The notes under the pieces: model-generated
The model's input: the letters and a program-made list of their open reading frames with translations, nothing else
What the model was told of the DNA's origin: nothing
Database searches by the model: none
Made by a program: the position numbers and the translations under genes
Shown here: positions 25,160 through 33,854 of the stretch, in pieces
Numbering within the stretch: the first letter of the stretch is position 1
Layout of the letters: each line of letters starts with the position of its first letter
Assembly (NCBI RefSeq): GCF_043555935.1
Contig: NZ_JBIGIB010000001.1
Coordinates: forward strand, 992,001-1,056,000
Direction: 5' to 3'
DNA length: 64,000 nt
Source of the DNA: Pelomonas baiyunensis
GTDB taxonomy: Bacteria; Pseudomonadota; Gammaproteobacteria; Burkholderiales; Burkholderiaceae_C

Positions 25160-27574
25160 ATGTCCGGACATCCCATCCTCCCCGCCGACCCCATCACGCT
25201 GCCGCTGCTGCCGCTGCGTGATGTGGTCGTGTTCCCGCACATGGTCATCCCGCTGTTCGTCGGGCGCCCCAAGTCCATCAAGGCCCTGGAAGCCGCGATG
25301 GAAGCCGGCCGCCAGATCATGCTGGTCGCGCAAAAGGCCGCCGGCAAGGACGAGCCCAAGCCCGAAGACATGTTCGAGGTCGGCTGCGTTTCCAGCATCC
25401 TGCAGATGCTGAAGCTGCCTGACGGCACCGTGAAGGTGCTGGTCGAGGGCCTTCAGCGCGCCACGACGCAATCCATCACCGAGCCGGGTGAGCACTTCGT
25501 GGCCGAAGTGACCCCCATCCCGCCGGAGACCGAGCACGCGCCCGAAGTCGAAGCCTTGCGCCGTGCCGTGACGCAGCAGTTCGACCAGTACGTCAAGCTC
25601 AACAAGAAGATCCCGCCCGAGATCCTCACGTCCATCGGCGGCATCGACGACCCGGGTCGTTTGGCCGACACCATCGCCGCGCATCTGCCGCTCAAGCTCG
25701 ACGCCAAGCAGGCCGTGCTTGACTTGGCCGACGTCGCCAAGCGCCTGGAAAAATTGCTCGACCTGCTCGAGCACGAAGTCGACATCCTGCAAGTCGAAAA
25801 GCGCATCCGTGGCCGCGTCAAGCGCCAGATGGAGAAGAGCCAGCGCGAGTACTACCTTAACGAGCAGGTCAAGGCCATCCAGAAGGAGCTCGGTGACGGC
25901 GAAGACGGCGCCGACATGGAGGAACTCGAGAAGAAGATCCTCGCCGCCAAGATGCCCAAGGAGGCGCGCAAGAAGGCCGACGCCGAGCTCAAGAAGCTCA
26001 AGCTGATGTCGCCCATGTCCGCCGAGGCGACCGTGGTGCGCAACTACATCGACACGTTGGTCAACCTGCCCTGGAGCAAAAAGACCAAGATCAAGCACGA
26101 CCTCAAGAACGCCGAGGACGTGCTGAACGAAGACCATTACGGCCTCGAGAAGGTCAAGGACCGCATCCTTGAGTACCTCGCGGTGCAACAGCGCGTCGAC
26201 AAGGTCAAGGCGCCCATCCTGTGCCTGGTCGGCCCTCCGGGCGTCGGCAAGACCTCGCTCGGCCAGAGCGTTGCGCGCGCCACGGGCCGCAAGTTCGTCC
26301 GCATGGCGCTGGGCGGCGTGCGCGACGAAGCCGAGATCCGCGGTCACCGTCGCACCTACATCGGCTCCATGCCGGGCAAGGTGCTTCAGTCGCTGACCAA
26401 GGTCGGCACGCGCAACCCGCTGTTCCTGCTCGACGAGATCGACAAGCTGGGCATGGACTTCCGTGGCGACCCGTCGTCGGCGCTGCTGGAGGTGCTGGAC
26501 CCCGAGCAGAACCACACCTTCGGTGACCATTACATCGAGGTCGACTTCGACCTGTCCGATGTCATGTTCGTCGCCACCTCGAACTCGATGAACATCCCGC
26601 CCGCGCTGCTGGACCGGATGGAAGTAATCCGCCTGTCGGGCTACACCGAGGACGAGAAGGTCAACATCGCGCAAACGTACCTGCTGCCCAAGCAACGCAA
26701 GAACAACGGCGTGCTGGACGAGGAGATGGAGGTCGCCGAATCCGCCATCCGCGGCGTGATTCGCTACTACACACGTGAAGCGGGCGTGCGTTCGCTGGAG
26801 CGCGAAATGTCCAAGATCTGCCGCAAGGTGGTGAAGGGCATCCAGCTCAAGACGTACGAGGGCAAGGTCACCGTTACGGAGGACAACCTCCACGACTTCC
26901 TCGGCGTTCGCAAGTACGACTTCGGCCGTGCCGAGAAGAAGAATCAGGTTGGTCAGGTGGTCGGCCTCGCGTGGACCGAAGTGGGCGGCGATCTGCTGAC
27001 CATCGAAGCCACCGCGATGCCGGGCAAGGGCAACATCATCCGCACCGGTTCGCTGGGCGATGTGATGAAGGAGTCCGTGGAAGCGGCTCGCACCGTCGTG
27101 CGTTCGCGCGCTCGTCGCCTGGGTATCAAGGACGAGGTCTTCGAGAAGCGTGACGTGCACGTCCACGTGCCCGATGGCGCCACGCCCAAGGACGGCCCGA
27201 GCGCGGGTGCCGCGATGACGACGGCTTTCGTGTCCGCGCTGACCGGCATCCCGGTCCGTGCAGACGTGGCAATGACCGGCGAAATCACGCTGCGCGGTGA
27301 AGTCACCGCCATCGGTGGCCTGAAGGAAAAGCTGCTCGCAGCCCACCGCGGCGGCATCAAGACCGTGATGATTCCGGAAGAGAACGTCAAGGACCTGCAG
27401 GACATTCCGGAGAACGTGAAGAACCAACTCGAGATCGTGCCGGTGCGCTGGATCGAGCGTGTGCTGGAGGTGGCGCTGGAGACCCTGCCGACGCCGCTGC
27501 CCGAGGAAGAAGTGCCGGTGGCCGCGGCCACTGCAGGCGATGCAGCGGCCAAGGGCAGCGTCGTTCCGCACTGA
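25160..27574 (+). CDS. lon: ATP-dependent protease Lon
   Basis: 804 residues. The N-terminal LON substrate domain (LPLLPLRDVVVFPHMVIPLFVGR) is followed by a coiled region, AAA+ Walker A GPPGVGKTS and Walker B LFLLDEIDK. The C-terminal protease domain has the Ser-Lys dyad: Ser in PKDGPSAGAAM and the catalytic Lys in GGLKEKLLAAHRGGIKTV. It degrades misfolded and regulatory proteins. A ribosome-binding site GAGAGG precedes ATG 25160. Confidence 0.98.
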   Translation: MSGHPILPADPITLPLLPLRDVVVFPHMVIPLFVGRPKSIKALEAAMEAGRQIMLVAQKAAGKDEPKPEDMFEVGCVSSILQMLKLPDGTVKVLVEGLQRATTQSITEPGEHFVAEVTPIPPETEHAPEVEALRRAVTQQFDQYVKLNKKIPPEILTSIGGIDDPGRLADTIAAHLPLKLDAKQAVLDLADVAKRLEKLLDLLEHEVDILQVEKRIRGRVKRQMEKSQREYYLNEQVKAIQKELGDGEDGADMEELEKKILAAKMPKEARKKADAELKKLKLMSPMSAEATVVRNYIDTLVNLPWSKKTKIKHDLKNAEDVLNEDHYGLEKVKDRILEYLAVQQRVDKVKAPILCLVGPPGVGKTSLGQSVARATGRKFVRMALGGVRDEAEIRGHRRTYIGSMPGKVLQSLTKVGTRNPLFLLDEIDKLGMDFRGDPSSALLEVLDPEQNHTFGDHYIEVDFDLSDVMFVATSNSMNIPPALLDRMEVIRLSGYTEDEKVNIAQTYLLPKQRKNNGVLDEEMEVAESAIRGVIRYYTREAGVRSLEREMSKICRKVVKGIQLKTYEGKVTVTEDNLHDFLGVRKYDFGRAEKKNQVGQVVGLAWTEVGGDLLTIEATAMPGKGNIIRTGSLGDVMKESVEAARTVVRSRARRLGIKDEVFEKRDVHVHVPDGATPKDGPSAGAAMTTAFVSALTGIPVRADVAMTGEITLRGEVTAIGGLKEKLLAAHRGGIKTVMIPEENVKDLQDIPENVKNQLEIVPVRWIERVLEVALETLPTPLPEEEVPVAAATAGDAAAKGSVVPH

Positions 27575-27588
27575 TTTTTTAAAAAGTC

Positions 27589-27618
27589 TTGCGGAGCCCT
27601 GAATTTCTGGATTAGAAT
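27589..27618 (+). promoter_or_regulatory. Promoter of the first tRNA-Gly
   Basis: TTGCGG (27589-27594), 18-base spacer, TAGAAT (27613-27618). The tRNA starts 49 bases downstream. Confidence 0.5.
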
Positions 27619-27667
27619 TTCAGCTTCGCTAGGAACGCAGCAGACGCAGCGTGACAAGCGAAACAAA

Positions 27668-27743
27668 GCGGGATTAGCTCAGTTGGTAGAGCGATACCTT
27701 GCCAAGGTATAGGTCGAGAGTTCGAGCCTCTTATCCCGCTCCA
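27668..27743 (+). tRNA. tRNA-Gly (anticodon GCC), copy 1
   Basis: 76 bases. The acceptor GCGGGAT pairs with ATCCCGC and CCA is encoded. Anticodon GCC is at 27701-27703. Its acceptor, anticodon-stem and T-stem bases differ from the other two Gly copies. Confidence 0.97.
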
Positions 27744-27753
27744 GTTTCTTCCG

Positions 27754-27779
27754 AAAGGGAAGCCCAGGCTTCCCTTTTT
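27754..27779 (+). terminator. Terminator between tRNA-Gly copy 1 and tRNA-Cys
   Basis: AAAGGGAAGCC (27754-27764) pairs with GGCTTCCCTTT (27767-27777) around CA and runs into TTTTT. This is strong enough to end transcription of copy 1. Confidence 0.85.
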
Positions 27780-27818
27780 CGTCGGGGTCGCACCAACGAT
27801 TCCGATTGGGTTTACGGC

Positions 27819-27892
27819 GGCGCGGTAGCAAAGCGGTTATGCCCCGGATTGCAAATCCGGTTAGTCCGGTTCGACTCCGGACCGCGCCTCCA
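27819..27892 (+). tRNA. tRNA-Cys (anticodon GCA)
   Basis: 74 bases. Acceptor GGCGCGG pairs with CCGCGCC and CCA is encoded. Anticodon GCA is at 27851-27853 in loop ATTGCAAAT, and the T-loop GGTTCGACTCC is normal. Confidence 0.97.
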
Positions 27893-27903
27893 AAAGACAC
27901 CAT

Positions 27904-27979
27904 GCGGGTGTAGCTCAGTTGGTAGAGCGCAACCTTGCCAAGGTTGAGGTCACGAGTTCGAGCCTCGTTACCCGCTCCA
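27904..27979 (+). tRNA. tRNA-Gly (anticodon GCC), copy 2
   Basis: 76 bases, acceptor GCGGGTG with TACCCGC (one G-T pair), anticodon GCC at 27937-27939, CCA encoded. The sequence is identical to copy 3. Confidence 0.97.
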
Positions 27980-27985
27980 GTCAAA

Positions 27986-28005
27986 GTCGGTCGCACCGAC
28001 GTTTT
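27986..28005 (+). terminator. Weak terminator-like hairpin between tRNA-Gly copies 2 and 3
   Basis: GTCGGT (27986-27991), loop CGC, ACCGAC (27995-28000), then GTTTT. The short T-tract suggests partial termination. Confidence 0.55.
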
Positions 28006-28030
28006 GCCCCGGCAGGCAAAGCAAAAATGC

Positions 28031-28106
28031 GCGGGTGTAGCTCAGTTGGTAGAGCGCAACCTTGCCAAGGTTGAGGTCACGAGTTCGAGCCTCGTTACCC
28101 GCTCCA
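28031..28106 (+). tRNA. tRNA-Gly (anticodon GCC), copy 3
   Basis: 76 bases, base-for-base identical to copy 2, anticodon GCC at 28064-28066, CCA encoded. Confidence 0.97.
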
Positions 28107-28110
28107 AATC

Positions 28111-28146
28111 ACGGGAGATTCGATTCGTCGAGTCTCCCGTTTTTCT
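28111..28146 (+). terminator. Terminator between tRNA-Gly copy 3 and tRNA-Leu
   Basis: ACGGGAGA (28111-28118) pairs with TCTCCCGT (28133-28140); an inner CGA/TCG pair extends the stem, and TTTTCTTTTC follows. Confidence 0.85.
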
Positions 28147-28159
28147 TTTCTGGCGCTCA

Positions 28160-28165
28160 GATAAT
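28160..28165 (+). promoter_or_regulatory. -10 box for tRNA-Leu (UAA)
   Basis: GATAAT lies 9 bases before the tRNA 5' end, after the terminator of the preceding tRNA, so this tRNA probably has its own promoter. The -35 is not obvious. Confidence 0.45.
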
Positions 28166-28174
28166 GCGTGGCGC

Positions 28175-28262
28175 GCGCGGGTGGCGAAATCGGTAAACGC
28201 AGCGGACTTAAAATCCGCCGCCCTCAACAGGCGTACGGGTTCAAGTCCCGTCCCGCGCACCA
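28175..28262 (+). tRNA. tRNA-Leu (anticodon UAA)
   Basis: 88 bases, class II. Acceptor GCGCGGG pairs with CCCGCGC and CCA is encoded. Anticodon TAA is at 28209-28211 in loop CTTAAAA, with a long variable arm. Gly-Cys-Leu(UAA) order matches the common proteobacterial cluster. Confidence 0.97.
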
Positions 28263-28279
28263 AGCCTGCTGAAGCCGCC

Positions 28280-29092
28280 TCAGGCGCGCTCGGTGTCAGC
28301 GTGCCAAGCGTGAACCGGCGTGTCTTGCCAGCCCAGCACGTGTGAAATCCAGCGTTGCAGTGCCGCCGGATCGCCGCTGGTCTCGATTTGCATCCTCGGG
28401 GCCGCCGGAGTTGGTTCGGCCCACAGGTCACAGGCGCGCCGCGCCACGGCCACCTCGATGCGCACCACGCGCACATCTGGGCCCATGGCGGCTTCCCAGA
28501 GGGGCTGGATCAGCGGGTAGTGCGTGCAACCCAGCAGCACGGTGTCGACGCGCCGCATCCGCAGCGGTTCGCAGTAGCGGTCGACCAGGGCGCTCAGGCG
28601 CGGGCTGTCCAAGTCGCCCGCCTCAATGCAGTCCACCACGCCAGCACAGCCTTGCACCACGAACTCTGACGTGCCGCCGTGGCGCGCGATCAATGCACGC
28701 AGTCGGTCACTTCCGGCGGTTGACGGGGTTGCCAGAAGCCCGATGCGCCCGTTGCGGGTCAACGCGACGGCGGGTTTGATGCCTGGCTCGGTGCCGACGA
28801 ACTGCACCTGCGGCCACTGGGCGCGGAGGTCATCGATGGCATGAGCCGTTGCCGTGTTGCAGGCGATCACGACCATGCGAGCGCCCTGGGCCAGCAAATG
28901 AGCCGTGATGGCCCTGCTACGCGCGCGAATCTCCTCGGGCGTGCGCGTGCCGTAGGGGGCGTAGGCGGCATCGGCCAGATAGTGCAGCGCGCTGTGGGGC
29001 AGCAAGGAGCGCAGTTCGCGCAACACGGTCAGGCCGCCGACGCCGGAGTCGAACACGCCGATTGAAGGGGACTCGAACGGTGCAATGGACAT
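28280..29092 (-). CDS. murI: Glutamate racemase
   Basis: 270 residues. It interconverts L- and D-glutamate for peptidoglycan. Both catalytic cysteines are visible, in VVIACNTATAHA (about residue 76) and LLGCTHYPLI (about residue 190). The opening GVFDSGVGGLTVLREL carries the Asp-Ser pair. The C-terminal segment where many MurI have a Ser/Ala-rich helix reads VRIEVAVARRACDL. The gene faces the tRNA cluster and is divergent from etfB. Confidence 0.95.
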   Translation of the reverse strand: MSIAPFESPSIGVFDSGVGGLTVLRELRSLLPHSALHYLADAAYAPYGTRTPEEIRARSRAITAHLLAQGARMVVIACNTATAHAIDDLRAQWPQVQFVGTEPGIKPAVALTRNGRIGLLATPSTAGSDRLRALIARHGGTSEFVVQGCAGVVDCIEAGDLDSPRLSALVDRYCEPLRMRRVDTVLLGCTHYPLIQPLWEAAMGPDVRVVRIEVAVARRACDLWAEPTPAAPRMQIETSGDPAALQRWISHVLGWQDTPVHAWHADTERA

Positions 29093-29167
29093 GGGCGGCG
29101 CAGTCTAGCCCCGCAATTTGAGTGGGCTCTCCAAAAAGACTTCACGCGGCGCGGACGGTGGTCTGGC

Positions 29168-29225
29168 TAGAATCGAACGATCGTGCTTTTTTATGCGCGA
29201 CTCCCGCGCGGAGCGCCCGTAGAAT
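29168..29225 (+). promoter_or_regulatory. Two -10-like boxes upstream of etfB
   Basis: TAGAAT occurs at 29168-29173 and again at 29220-29225, the second 38 bases before etfB. Convincing -35 boxes are not visible for either. Confidence 0.35.
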
Positions 29226-29263
29226 CTGGTTAACGTTTACGTCAATTCGAGCTGGAGTTTTCG

Positions 29264-30019
29264 ATGAAGGTCTTGGTCCCTGTCAAACGCGTCGTGGACT
29301 ACAACGTCAAGGTGCGCGTCAAGAGCGACGGTACGGGCGTCGACATCGCCAACGTCAAGATGTCCATGAACCCTTTCGACGAAATCGCCGTCGAAGAGGC
29401 TGTTCGCCTGAAGGAAAAAGGCGCGGTCACTGAAGTGATCGCGGTGTCGTGCGGCGTCACGCAGTGCCAGGAAACCCTGCGCACCGCGATGGCCATCGGT
29501 GCCGACCGCGCCATCCTGGTGGAAACCGCAGCCGACGTCGAACTGCAGCCGCTGGCCGTGGCCAAGCTGCTCAAGGCGCTGGTGGACAAGGAAGGCCCGA
29601 GCCTGGTCATCCTGGGCAAGCAGGCCATCGACGACGACTGCAACCAAACCGGCCAGATGCTGGCCGCGCTGACCGGCATGCCGCAGGGCACGTTCGCCTC
29701 CAAGGTGGAAGTGGCCGGCGACAAGGTCAACGTGACCCGTGAAGTGGACGGCGGCCTCGAGACCGTGGCGTTGAGCCTGCCGGCGGTCGTGACCACCGAC
29801 CTGCGCTTGAACGAGCCGCGTTACGTGACGCTGCCCAACATCATGAAGGCCAAGAAGAAGCAGCTCGACATCGTCAAGCCGGCGGATCTGGGTGTGGACG
29901 TGACCCCGCGCATCAAGACCCTGAAGGTCAGCGAGCCGCCCAAGCGCGGCGCGGGCGTGAAGGTGGCCGATGTGGCGACGCTCGTCACCAAGCTGAAGAC
30001 CGAAGCCAAGGTCATCTAA
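29264..30019 (+). CDS. etfB: Electron transfer flavoprotein beta subunit
   Basis: 251 residues. AMP-binding alpha/beta fold: VLVPVKRVVDYNVKVRV at the start and VNVTREVDGGLETVALSLPAVVTTDLRLNEPRYVTLPNIMKAKKK, which contains the ETF beta signature and the recognition loop. With EtfA it accepts electrons from acyl-CoA dehydrogenases and passes them to ETF-ubiquinone oxidoreductase. GGAG precedes ATG 29264. etfA starts 24 bases downstream. Confidence 0.97.
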   Translation: MKVLVPVKRVVDYNVKVRVKSDGTGVDIANVKMSMNPFDEIAVEEAVRLKEKGAVTEVIAVSCGVTQCQETLRTAMAIGADRAILVETAADVELQPLAVAKLLKALVDKEGPSLVILGKQAIDDDCNQTGQMLAALTGMPQGTFASKVEVAGDKVNVTREVDGGLETVALSLPAVVTTDLRLNEPRYVTLPNIMKAKKKQLDIVKPADLGVDVTPRIKTLKVSEPPKRGAGVKVADVATLVTKLKTEAKVI

Positions 30020-30043
30020 CGCAAAGAATCTGGAGACTTTGAC

Positions 30044-30976
30044 ATGACCGCACTCGTCATTGCCGAACACGACAACGCCTCGATCAAGGGCGCCACGCTG
30101 AACACCGTGACTGCCGCCGCCGCCCTGGGTGGCGATGTGCACGTGCTGGTGGCTGGCCACAACGCGGCTGCTGCGGCCGCCGCTGCGGCGCAAATCGCCG
30201 GCGTGGCCAAGGTGTTGCACGCCGACTCGGCCGCCCTGGCTGAAGGCCTGGCTGAAAACGTGGCCGCGCAAGTCATCGCGCTGGCCTCGGGCTACAGCCA
30301 CATCCTCTTCCCCGCCACCGCCGCCGGCAAGAACGTCGCTCCGCGCGTTGCCGCGCTGCTGGACGTGGGCCAGATCAGCGACATCACCAAGGTCGTGAGC
30401 GCCGACACCTTCGAGCGTCCGATCTACGCCGGTAACGCCATCGCCACCGTGCAGAGCGGCGACGCCACCAAGGTGATCACTGTGCGCACGACCGGCTTTG
30501 ACCCGGCGGCCTCCGCCGGTGGTTCCGCTGCTGTGGAATCCGCTGCTGCCGCTGCCGACTCGGGCAAGAGCAGCTTCGTGGGCCGTGAGGTCACGAAGAG
30601 CGACCGCCCCGAGCTGACTGCTGCCAAGATCATCGTGTCGGGCGGCCGCGCGCTGGGCTCGAACGAGAAGTTCATGGAAGTGCTGACGCCGCTGGCCGAC
30701 AAGCTGGGCGCGGCCCTGGGTGCCTCGCGTGCTGCGGTGGACGCGGGCTACGCCCCCAACGACTGGCAGGTCGGCCAGACCGGCAAGATCGTGGCCCCCC
30801 AGCTGTACGTGGCGGCCGGCATCTCCGGCGCCATCCAACACCTGGCCGGCATGAAGGACTCCAAGGTCATCGTGGCCATCAACAAGGATCCGGAAGCCCC
30901 GATCTTCTCGGTGGCCGACTACGGTTTGGAAGCCGACCTGTTCACGGCCGTGCCGGAACTGGTGAACACGCTGTAA
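30044..30976 (+). CDS. etfA: Electron transfer flavoprotein alpha subunit
   Basis: 310 residues. The N-terminal domain is Ala-rich (AEHDNASIKGATLNTVTAA). The C-terminal FAD domain has IVSGGRALGSNEKF, GASRAAVDAGYAPNDWQVGQTGKIVAPQLYVAAGISGAIQHLAGMKDSKVIVAINKDPEAPIF, the family FAD-binding signature. It partners EtfB. A terminator lies before the acyl-CoA dehydrogenase. Confidence 0.97.
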   Translation: MTALVIAEHDNASIKGATLNTVTAAAALGGDVHVLVAGHNAAAAAAAAAQIAGVAKVLHADSAALAEGLAENVAAQVIALASGYSHILFPATAAGKNVAPRVAALLDVGQISDITKVVSADTFERPIYAGNAIATVQSGDATKVITVRTTGFDPAASAGGSAAVESAAAAADSGKSSFVGREVTKSDRPELTAAKIIVSGGRALGSNEKFMEVLTPLADKLGAALGASRAAVDAGYAPNDWQVGQTGKIVAPQLYVAAGISGAIQHLAGMKDSKVIVAINKDPEAPIFSVADYGLEADLFTAVPELVNTL

Positions 30977-30995
30977 ATCGCACGCTGACTGCACC

Positions 30996-31031
30996 GGGCG
31001 CCCCGACTTTGGTCGTTGCGGCGCCCTTTTT
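30996..31031 (+). terminator. Terminator after etfA
   Basis: GGGCGCC (30996-31002) pairs with GGCGCCC (31020-31026), followed by TTTTT. The long loop suggests partial read-through into the next gene. Confidence 0.75.
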
Positions 31032-31051
31032 GTATCCGCCTGGAGGAACAA

Positions 31052-32839
31052 ATGAGTTACCAAGCCCCCGTGAAGGACATGCTCTTCAACATCCAGCACC
31101 TGGCTGGACTGGAGACGCTGACGCAACAGATCCCCGCCTTTGCCGACTTCGGCCTGGACACCGCCGGTGCCGTGCTGGAAGAGTGCGCCAAGCTCACGCA
31201 AGACGTCATTGCCCCGCTGAACTGGGACGGCGACAAGAACCCGTCGTTCTGGAAGGACGGCCAGGTCACGACCACGCCCGGCTTCAAGGACGCCTTCCGC
31301 GCCTACGCCGAAGGCGGCTGGCAGGGCTTGCAGCACCCGACCGACTTCGGCGGTCAGGGCGCGCCCAAGACGATCGCCGCGGCTTGCAATGAAATGCTGC
31401 AGGCGGCCAACATGAGCTTCGCGCTGTGCCCGCTGCTGACCGACGGCGCCGTTGAAGCGTTGCTGACGGCCGGCAGCCCGGAGCAGCAAGCCACGTTCAT
31501 CCCGAAGCTGCTGGACGGCTCCTGGACCGGCACCATGAACCTGACCGAGCCGCAAGCCGGTTCGGACCTGGCCCTGGTGCGTACGCGCGCCGAGCCGCAG
31601 GCGGATGGCACCTACAAGATCTTCGGCACCAAGATCTTCATCACCTACGGTGAGCACGACATGGCCGAGAACATCGTCCACCTCGTGCTGGCCCGCGTGG
31701 CTGGCGCGCCGGAGGGCGTGAAGGGCATCAGCCTGTTCATCGTGCCGAAGTTCCTGGTGAATGCCGACGGCTCGCTGGGCGCACGCAACGACGCGCATTG
31801 CGTGTCCATCGAGCACAAGATGGGCATCAAGGCCAGCCCCACGGCGGTGTTGCAGTTCGGGGACCACGGCGGCGCCATCGGTCAGCTGATCGGTGAAGAA
31901 AACCGCGGTCTGGAGTACATGTTCATCATGATGAACGCGGCTCGCTACGGCGTGGGCCTGCAGGGCGTGGGTATTGCCGACCGCGCCTACCAAAAGGCCG
32001 TGTCGTACGCGAAGGACCGCGTGCAATCGCGCCCGGTCGATGGCTCCAAGCCCGGCAGCGCCACCATCATTCACCACCCGGACGTGCGCCGCATGCTGAT
32101 GACGATGCGCGCGCTGACCGAAGGCTGCCGTGCGATGGCCAGCACCGCCGCAGCCGCCTTCGACGCTGCGCACCATCACCCCGACGCTGACGCGCGCAAG
32201 CAAAACCAGGCGTTCTACGACTTCATGGTGCCGCTCGTGAAGGGCTACAGCACCGAGATGAGCCTGGAGGTCACGAGCCTGGGCGTGCAGGTGCACGGCG
32301 GCATGGGTTTCATTGAGGAAACCGGTGCGGCGCAGTACTACCGCGATGCCAAGATCCTGACCATCTACGAAGGCACGACGGCCATCCAGGCCAACGACCT
32401 GGTGGGCCGCAAAACCGCACGCGATGGCGGCCAGCTGGCACGCGGCATTGCCGGGCAGATCGAGGTCACGGAAGGTCAACTGGCCCAACGTGACAGCGCT
32501 GCGGCGCGCGCGGTGCTGAAGGCGCTGCGCGCCTCTCGCGAGGACTTCCTGGCCGTGGTGGACTTCATCGCAGGCTCCGCCAAGGGCACCCCGAACGCGG
32601 CTTATGCCGGCTCGGTGCCGTACCTCATGCTCGCCGGCAACCTGGTGGCGGGCTGGCAACTGGCGCGTGCGCTGCTGGTGGCCGAAGACGCCTTGGCAAC
32701 GGACACCGCCTTCATGCAGGCCAAGATCGCCACCGCGCGCTTCTATGCCGAACACATCCTGCCGCGCACCGGTGCTCTGCGTGCCGCCATCGTCGATGGC
32801 GCCGACAGCGTGACCGAACTGGCGCTGGACGCCTTCTGA
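31052..32839 (+). CDS. Acyl-CoA dehydrogenase (large, C-terminal-extended type)
   Basis: 595 residues from ATG 31052, preceded by GGAGGA. The ETF-dependent dehydrogenase core is visible: MNLTEPQAGSDLALVRTRA (FAD loop), AENIVHLVLARV, and the catalytic Glu region RDAKILTIYEGTTAIQANDLVGRK. The extra C-terminal domain (about residues 470-595) is typical of the 600-residue subfamily of DmdC-like or long-chain enzymes. Its place behind etfBA fits direct use of that ETF. The chain length of the substrate is not readable. Confidence 0.93.
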   Translation: MSYQAPVKDMLFNIQHLAGLETLTQQIPAFADFGLDTAGAVLEECAKLTQDVIAPLNWDGDKNPSFWKDGQVTTTPGFKDAFRAYAEGGWQGLQHPTDFGGQGAPKTIAAACNEMLQAANMSFALCPLLTDGAVEALLTAGSPEQQATFIPKLLDGSWTGTMNLTEPQAGSDLALVRTRAEPQADGTYKIFGTKIFITYGEHDMAENIVHLVLARVAGAPEGVKGISLFIVPKFLVNADGSLGARNDAHCVSIEHKMGIKASPTAVLQFGDHGGAIGQLIGEENRGLEYMFIMMNAARYGVGLQGVGIADRAYQKAVSYAKDRVQSRPVDGSKPGSATIIHHPDVRRMLMTMRALTEGCRAMASTAAAAFDAAHHHPDADARKQNQAFYDFMVPLVKGYSTEMSLEVTSLGVQVHGGMGFIEETGAAQYYRDAKILTIYEGTTAIQANDLVGRKTARDGGQLARGIAGQIEVTEGQLAQRDSAAARAVLKALRASREDFLAVVDFIAGSAKGTPNAAYAGSVPYLMLAGNLVAGWQLARALLVAEDALATDTAFMQAKIATARFYAEHILPRTGALRAAIVDGADSVTELALDAF

Positions 32840-32850
32840 GGAGACAGACC

Positions 32851-33804
32851 TTGGCATTGCCCGACATCCTGAAGAACCTGCCGCTGCCGGTCATCGGCTC
32901 GCCGCTGTTCATCATCAGCAACCCCAAGCTCGTCATCGAGCAGTGCAAGGCCGGCGTCGTCGGCTCCATGCCCGCGCTCAATGCCCGCCCGGCCGAACTG
33001 CTGGACGAGTGGCTGAACGAGATCACGACCGAACTTGCCGCCTACAACAAGGCCAACCCCGACAAGCCCGCCGCGCCGTTCGCCATCAACCAGATCGTGC
33101 ACAAGAGCAACGACCGGTTGGAGCACGACATGGCGGTGTGCGCCAAGTACAAGGTGCCCATCGTCATCACCAGCCTGGGCGCGCGGGAGGACGTGAACGC
33201 CGCCGTGCACGCCTGGGGCGGCATCGTGCTGCACGACGTCATCAACAACAAGTTCGCCAAGAAGGCCATCGAGAAGGGCGCGGACGGCCTGATCGCCGTG
33301 GCCACGGGTGCTGGCGGCCATGCGGGCGTGAAGAGCCCGTTCGCGCTGATCCAGGAAATCCGTGAGTGGTTCGACGGCCCGTTGGCGCTGTCGGGTTCCA
33401 TCGCCACGGGCGACGCCATCCTGGCCGCGCAGGCCTGCGGGGCCGACCTGGCCTACATCGGCTCCGCCTTCATCGCGACCGACGAGGCGCGTGCCAGCGC
33501 CGAATACAAGCAGATGGTGGTGGACTGCAACAGCGACGACATCGTCTACAGCAACCTCTTCACCGGCGTGCACGGCAACTACCTGCGCGGCTCGGTGGTG
33601 GCCGCCGGCCTGGATCCGGACAACCTGCCCGAGAGCGACCCGAGCAAGATGAACTTCGGCGGTGGCGCGGCCAAGGCCTGGAAGGACATCTGGGGCAGCG
33701 GGCAGGGCATCGGCGCGGTGCGCGAAGTGCTGCCCGCCGCCCAACTGGTGGCGCGCTTCAAGCGTGAGTACGCCGCCGCACGGGCCCGGTTGGCCTTGGG
33801 CTGA
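32851..33804 (+). CDS. Nitronate monooxygenase-like FMN enzyme
   Basis: 317 residues starting at TTG 32851, eleven bases after the preceding stop, with GAGGAGAC just upstream. 2-nitropropane dioxygenase / NPD fold: LPVIGSPLFIISNPKLVIEQCKAGVVGSMPA at the start, then GADGLIAVATGAGGHAGVKSPFALIQEIRE (FMN phosphate loop with Gly-Gly-His), and LSGSIATGDAILAAQACGADLAYIGSAF. It oxidises nitronates or related compounds with FMN. An enoyl-ACP reductase II-like role is an alternative. Co-transcribed with the acyl-CoA dehydrogenase. Confidence 0.88.
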   Translation: MALPDILKNLPLPVIGSPLFIISNPKLVIEQCKAGVVGSMPALNARPAELLDEWLNEITTELAAYNKANPDKPAAPFAINQIVHKSNDRLEHDMAVCAKYKVPIVITSLGAREDVNAAVHAWGGIVLHDVINNKFAKKAIEKGADGLIAVATGAGGHAGVKSPFALIQEIREWFDGPLALSGSIATGDAILAAQACGADLAYIGSAFIATDEARASAEYKQMVVDCNSDDIVYSNLFTGVHGNYLRGSVVAAGLDPDNLPESDPSKMNFGGGAAKAWKDIWGSGQGIGAVREVLPAAQLVARFKREYAAARARLALG

Positions 33805-33825
33805 TCCGCGCTCCTCGCACGCAGC

Positions 33826-33851
33826 ACGGCCACCTTCGGGTGGCCGTTTTC
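33826..33851 (+). terminator. Terminator after the nitronate monooxygenase gene
   Basis: ACGGCCACC (33826-33834), tetraloop TTCG, GGTGGCCGT (33839-33847), then TTTT. It also faces the end of the P-type ATPase gene. Confidence 0.88.
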
Positions 33852-33854
33852 ATG

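Noticed and set aside
25124..27571. Open frame of 815 codons antisense to lon
   Set aside because: Same artefact; the Lon protein on the plus strand is complete and unambiguous.
29237..32857. Open frame of 1206 codons antisense to etfB, etfA and the acyl-CoA dehydrogenase
   Set aside because: Spans three well-supported genes and their gaps; the composition is typical of an antisense frame.
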